Assembly: GCA_905250075.1 (NCBI GenBank)
Contig: CAJNOP010000062.1
Span: 129,170-193,169, forward strand
From: Rotaria sp. Silwood1
Lineage: Eukaryota > Rotifera > Eurotatoria > Philodinida > Philodinidae
Reading direction: 5' to 3'
DNA length: 64,000 nucleotides
Both the position numbers and the translations under genes were made by a program. Positions within the stretch are counted from its first letter, which is position 1, and each line of letters opens with the position of its first letter. Of the stretch, positions 59,926 to 64,000 are shown piece after piece. The notes beneath the pieces were generated by a model. It was given only the letters and a program-made list of their open reading frames with translations, had not been told where the DNA came from and did not search any database.

Positions 59926-61065
59926 TTATAATAAAAGTTCTAAATTCGACTTAAAATAAATTGTTTGATAAAAATAAATTTGTGCTTTATTCCACCATGA
60001 AAGATTACATCCTTCTAAATTAAGTGTCGTTAATGATTGATTATGTCTGATTAGATTAATAATTGAATGAGTAGATGAATTATTAATTCCTAAATTTCCT
60101 GCAAGACATAACCATTGAAGAGTTGAATTATAATTAATAAGTACATCAACTAATACATCCATTCCTTCGTTACTAATTCGATTGTAAGATAATGTTAATT
60201 TAATTAAAGTTTGATTTGTTCTTAACATATCAGCTAATAATCGAACACCTGTATCCGTAATAGAATTATTATTAAGATCAAGTCGTTTAAGACATGAATT
60301 TGTTGAAAGAGCATAAGCAATATATTGAACACCTGAATCACATATAAGATTATTTCGAAGTCCTAATGTTTCTAATAACGTATCATTATGTAATACGGAA
60401 GAAATTATTGATGCACCTTTTGATGTAATACCTTTATTGAATAAATCAAGATATGTACATCTTTTATTAATAATTAAAGCTTTTACTGCAATAGCTATAT
60501 CTTGATTTTGAAATTGTCGTTGTTGTAAATTAATAGTTGAGAATGGAAGAAATTCACCATGACTTTCTTCTAAAATACAATATTTATCACATGTATTTTC
60601 AAAATTATCTTCAATTTGATTATCTGATGTTAATAATTCAGATGAACTTGGTGTTAAATGAATTTGAAGTTCTTCACGTAATCCAATCCAAGGACAATTA
60701 ATTTCTTTAGCTGGACAAGTAACAATTGCTTTTTGACATAGATTATTAATATGATTTTGAATATTTCCTCGTTCTATATTATTTTGACCACATAATTTAC
60801 ATTTAACTTGAATTTGATCAAGTGATGTAAGAATAGATGGATCAGTAACTGGTATTATATGTTCTTTTGAATGTGATTCGTTACATGAAGAACATCGTAA
60901 GTAATTATTATCCAGCGGTTGTTCTATACACTGCCGACAAAATATTTGTTGACATGGAATTATGACAGGCTCAGTAAATGGTTTGTTACATATTTGACAT
61001 ACTAACATCTGATCGATTGATTCTTCATTAATATATTCATAATAATTATCGATTCCCGTTGCCAT
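59926..61065 (-). CDS. Degenerate RING, TRAF-type finger and leucine-rich repeat protein
   Basis: An intronless 379-residue frame from MATGIDNYYEYINEESID. Residues 23-61 are a RING-like finger: C23-x2-C26, C38, C43-x2-C46, C58-x2-C61. The usual histidine of C3HC4 is Gln (Q40, in PCQQIFC), so one zinc site should be damaged. Residues ~85-135 are Cys/His-rich like a TRAF-type finger (CKLCGQ, CPAKEINCPW, HL). From ~195 onward there are about six RNI/NOD-type leucine-rich repeats (CTYLDLFNKGITSKGASII, LKRLDLNNNSITDTGVRLLA). Similar finger-plus-LRR architectures act in ubiquitin signalling, but ligase activity is doubtful here. Divergent from the F-box gene at 62124. Confidence 0.85.
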   Translation of the reverse strand: MATGIDNYYEYINEESIDQMLVCQICNKPFTEPVIIPCQQIFCRQCIEQPLDNNYLRCSSCNESHSKEHIIPVTDPSILTSLDQIQVKCKLCGQNNIERGNIQNHINNLCQKAIVTCPAKEINCPWIGLREELQIHLTPSSSELLTSDNQIEDNFENTCDKYCILEESHGEFLPFSTINLQQRQFQNQDIAIAVKALIINKRCTYLDLFNKGITSKGASIISSVLHNDTLLETLGLRNNLICDSGVQYIAYALSTNSCLKRLDLNNNSITDTGVRLLADMLRTNQTLIKLTLSYNRISNEGMDVLVDVLINYNSTLQWLCLAGNLGINNSSTHSIINLIRHNQSLTTLNLEGCNLSWWNKAQIYFYQTIYFKSNLELLL

Positions 61066-62123
61066 ATATACAATATTATAATAGATTTATGTCTTTTACG
61101 AATAATAAAAAGTCAAATTTATTTATGTTATTTAATCGTTCTTACCAACAATGTTGTGCAAATATGGGAGATAAGATAATCTGTACGAAAAAGTGTAATG
61201 AAATCGAAGAATAATTACTTATCTTTCTAGTTAAAAGTAAATGAAAATAGAACTTTGTATCATCTTGTTTTTGTATTCAAAATAAAAGTAAGATTGTATA
61301 GAAAATTCAGATTTTTATTGAAAACTTTCAATAAATAACGTAGCTCATCATCAGGCAATTAACGGAATATTCTAACAATTATTCGAAGTTTTATTATTAA
61401 AATCTACCGTAATTCATCCGTTTGTTTTTCATTTAAAATTAATAATAAGATCTTTTGAATGGATCTTATCAATATTAATGAAAAAAAAAACATATTGATT
61501 CATTAATCACTTTTTTTACATCAATAAACTGATGAATCACGATAGGTTTTTAAAATAAAAATCAAAAATTGTCTAAATTTTCTGATGATGATGCATATTA
61601 TGTAATAAATTTTCTATACATTCTCACTTTTATTTTAAAGTTTGAAAGAAAAAAAAAACAAAATCTTAAATACAAATCAAACAGAATTATCTTTGTTTAT
61701 CATGACCTGAAAATTTGCTCTTTGTCCCCTGTTGATAATTCACTCCCTTAAAAGTGCTTTAACGATGATAATTTTTTTTTTCTTTTCTAATATATGTCTC
61801 TGATAAGCATGAAATTGACATTCACAGTTACATGTAAGCGAACAGATTGCAATAGTTCGCATCGATGGACAAAGTATACGATACACAGTTGATGTAGTCA
61901 ATACAACAAAAAAAGAGAGTGTACTCGATATAACTGTATAAGAGCGAGCTCTATAAATCTCGCAGCTGACGTTATTTAAAATGAATAAAATTATATTAAA
62001 CGTAATTTTTCGATTGGCACCAGCTTATATGATAAAATCTGTACGACGCAATAGACTCTCTCATCTTTACATTATCGTTATTAAGCAAGAAAAAAACGAC
62101 ACAGAAAGTCATCGATATCTATA
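61066..62123. promoter_or_regulatory. Divergent intergenic region between RING-LRR and F-box genes
   Basis: About 1 kb, AT-rich, with no protein-like frame. It must hold the promoters of both genes. No specific element recognised. Confidence 0.4.
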
Positions 62124-63860
62124 ATGGTCGGTTTTGATAAATTACCTATTGAATTAATTCATAAAATTTTCAATTATCTTGAAACTTATGATATCTTCGT
62201 ATCTTTTTTTAATATCAATACATATATGAATACAATATTAAATACTTATCAAAGATATAACTTAAATTTTAAGTCAATAAGTATGTCTCATTTTTATATA
62301 ACTCTTCATTATATTAATCCTTCTCAAGTCATTTCGTTAACACTTTCTAATATGTATAATACACCGGGTCAATTTCAATTATTTTTTTCATCATTTTCTA
62401 TTACACAATTTATTCGACTTGAATTACTTCAACTAATGCAACCATTAAATTCAATAACTTTAAATCAAATTTTAATTGATTTACATACACTTTCATCTCT
62501 TAAATCACTTTCAATTATTCATTGTCAACCATCAAGTGTTAATCAAGAAACATGTTTACTACTTGCTTCATTAATTAATTCTTCTACATCTCTTCGTCGA
62601 TTATATTTATCTGGTGCATTAAATACAATATTTCATTATAATATAACTTCATCAATAAATGATCTTTATTTTAATAATAATATATTTAATACAATAATAT
62701 TAGAAAATATTGTTTCACGAATGCCTTATTTAAAATCATTGAATACAAGCATAACATTAAATATGAATTATACTCATCTATCATCACTTATTCATCTAAC
62801 TCGTTTAACAATGACTATATTTATTAATATGAATAATTCAGATTTAAAAATTTTATTAAATAAAATGCCATCACTTATTTTTTTTAATATAACAGCAAAT
62901 GGAAAACAATGGTTCAATGGAAACTATTGGGAACAATGTTTACCATTAAATCTTCGAACATTTCAATTTAATTTTTGTACACAATCTATACATATTAATC
63001 AACAAATAGTTTTAGAAACATTTCAAACACAATTTTGGCTTAAAATAAAACATTGGTATGTTATGTTCGATTGTCAAATGAATCCAACTATGACACATAT
63101 TTATTCATTACCTTATTGTGATACACAATTTTATTATCGACCATCAATGAATCCTAGTCGTAAATTTCGTTCATCAGCACCTATCGTTAAACCATATATG
63201 AATAATGTAAAGAAACTTACAATAGATTTTTCAACATTAATCACTGAAGTAAAAATGATATTAATGAAAAATAAAAAGCTTTTATTTTTTTATTATTATT
63301 TTTAGTCTAATTCATCATTAGCATCTACTCATTATTTTTCAAATATATCTACATTAATTTTAGTTGATAATGAACATCATTTATCACTTCAATTATTACT
63401 TAATTTTCTTGAATCTATTATTGATTTTACTCAAATTATTGAATTAAAATTAGGACAATTTCATCATTCAGATTTTATACATCTTTTATATAATCGTTTA
63501 CCACAATTATATTCTCTTCGAATATCTGAAACAATCTATAGTAAATTAGAAATGCTTAATTTTAATAATATACGTTCTTTAAATATCTGTGATTGGTTAA
63601 CAAATATCAATAGAATGATTTTTATGTTTCCTTCGATTCAATATCTTTGTGTACGATCAACAAACTTTGAACATATGCGACAAATGATTACATTATCAGA
63701 AAAATCATTAAGAAATGTTACATTTAGACATATCAATCATGAATTACAAGAACAAATAGTAAAATGGTTATATGAATATTGTGATAAACATCGACAATTT
63801 TCTTATAACATAGATGAACATATGAATTTACATATTTGGTTAAGTGATTCAATAGTATAA
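62124..63860 (+). CDS. F-box protein with leucine-rich-like tail
   Basis: Two exons, 62124-63248 and 63306-63860, split by a 57-bp intron (GTAAAA..TTTAG, phase 0) encode 559 residues. The first ~40 residues (MVGFDKLPIELIHKIFNYLE, TYDIFVSFFNIN) are an F-box, which in the family binds SKP1 in SCF ubiquitin ligases. The rest alternates short helices and strands with Leu at regular places (LSSLKSLSIIHCQPS, TSLRRLYLSGAL, LYSLRISETI), suggesting irregular leucine-rich repeats for substrate binding. Without splicing the frame stops at a TAG formed by the intron's 3' end. Composition is strongly AT-rich like its surroundings. Substrate unknown. Confidence 0.85.
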
Positions 63861-64000
63861 TTATTAGAAATTTATTATTATACTAAAACGACAGTCTATT
63901 CTTTTTTATTCATTTATAAATTTTGTTGCAACATTTCTTTAAGAATAAATACTTTTCAGAGCAATGTTTGTGTTTTTTTTTAGTTTACAATGGAATTGTT
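63861..64000. other. 3' flank of F-box gene
   Basis: AT-rich 3' untranslated or intergenic sequence. AATAAA within AAGAATAAATAC near 63943 is a likely polyadenylation signal. Confidence 0.4.

Overview
This looks like nuclear DNA from a small-genome invertebrate, most likely a bdelloid rotifer (about 0.75 confident). The sequence is very AT-rich, many introns are about 50-70 bp with GT..AG ends, the genes are animal-type (TRPM channel, MAP2K-like kinase, arrestin-domain protein, NOL9, ETHE1), several families common in bdelloids are present (MORN with a NEURL4-like tail, FG-GAP, B-box, RING-LRR), and many short arrays resemble TGTGGG, recalled as the telomere repeat of Adineta. No rRNA gene, convincing tRNA, CRISPR array or viral element was found.

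Layout. 1-2580: 3' part of a large VWA-domain gene. 2581-6862: gene-poor, with a GC-rich island, several telomere-like G-then-C hairpins and a hAT-type MITE inserted inside one of them. 6863-14946 (-): a complete-looking TRPM channel gene whose largest resolved intron carries a second hAT-type MITE. 15187-16483 (+): a thioredoxin-fold gene without active-site cysteines and a small tentative gene. 16723-17343: third hAT-type MITE. 17344-20397: non-coding, with a hairpin and an inverted-repeat element. 20398-21714 (+): MORN/ADP-ribosyltransferase-like gene. 22133-23566 (-): FG-GAP pseudogene ending at a telomere-like hairpin. 27205-28211 (+) and 28996-30001 (-): ETHE1 persulfide dioxygenase and a YeeE/YedE-type sulfur transporter, tail to tail. 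30087-30903: a foldback transposon with mariner-like ends. 31687-33966 (+): B-box protein. 36538-39271 (+): NOL9 polynucleotide kinase. 39272-43897: non-coding, with a 79-bp tandem repeat and a second foldback element. 43898-45036 (-): arrestin-domain protein with a PPxY motif. 46683-47420 (-): PhyH-type dioxygenase cut off at a telomere-like hairpin. 47967-51297 (-): nine-exon MAP2K-like kinase. 56391-57002 (+): GNAT acetyltransferase. 59926-61065 (-): degenerate RING plus LRR protein. 62124-63860 (+): F-box protein.

Most genes appear to be unrelated housekeeping or signalling genes. The one pair with a plausible shared role is ETHE1 plus the YeeE/YedE transporter, because both families act on reduced sulfur and sit together in some bacterial sulfide-detoxification operons. 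The most striking non-genic signal is a set of at least nine telomere-like arrays, each arranged G-rich then C-rich, two of which sit exactly where a gene loses its 5' part. Separately, three non-autonomous hAT-type elements with perfect 8-bp target duplications carry their own GC-rich hexamer arrays.
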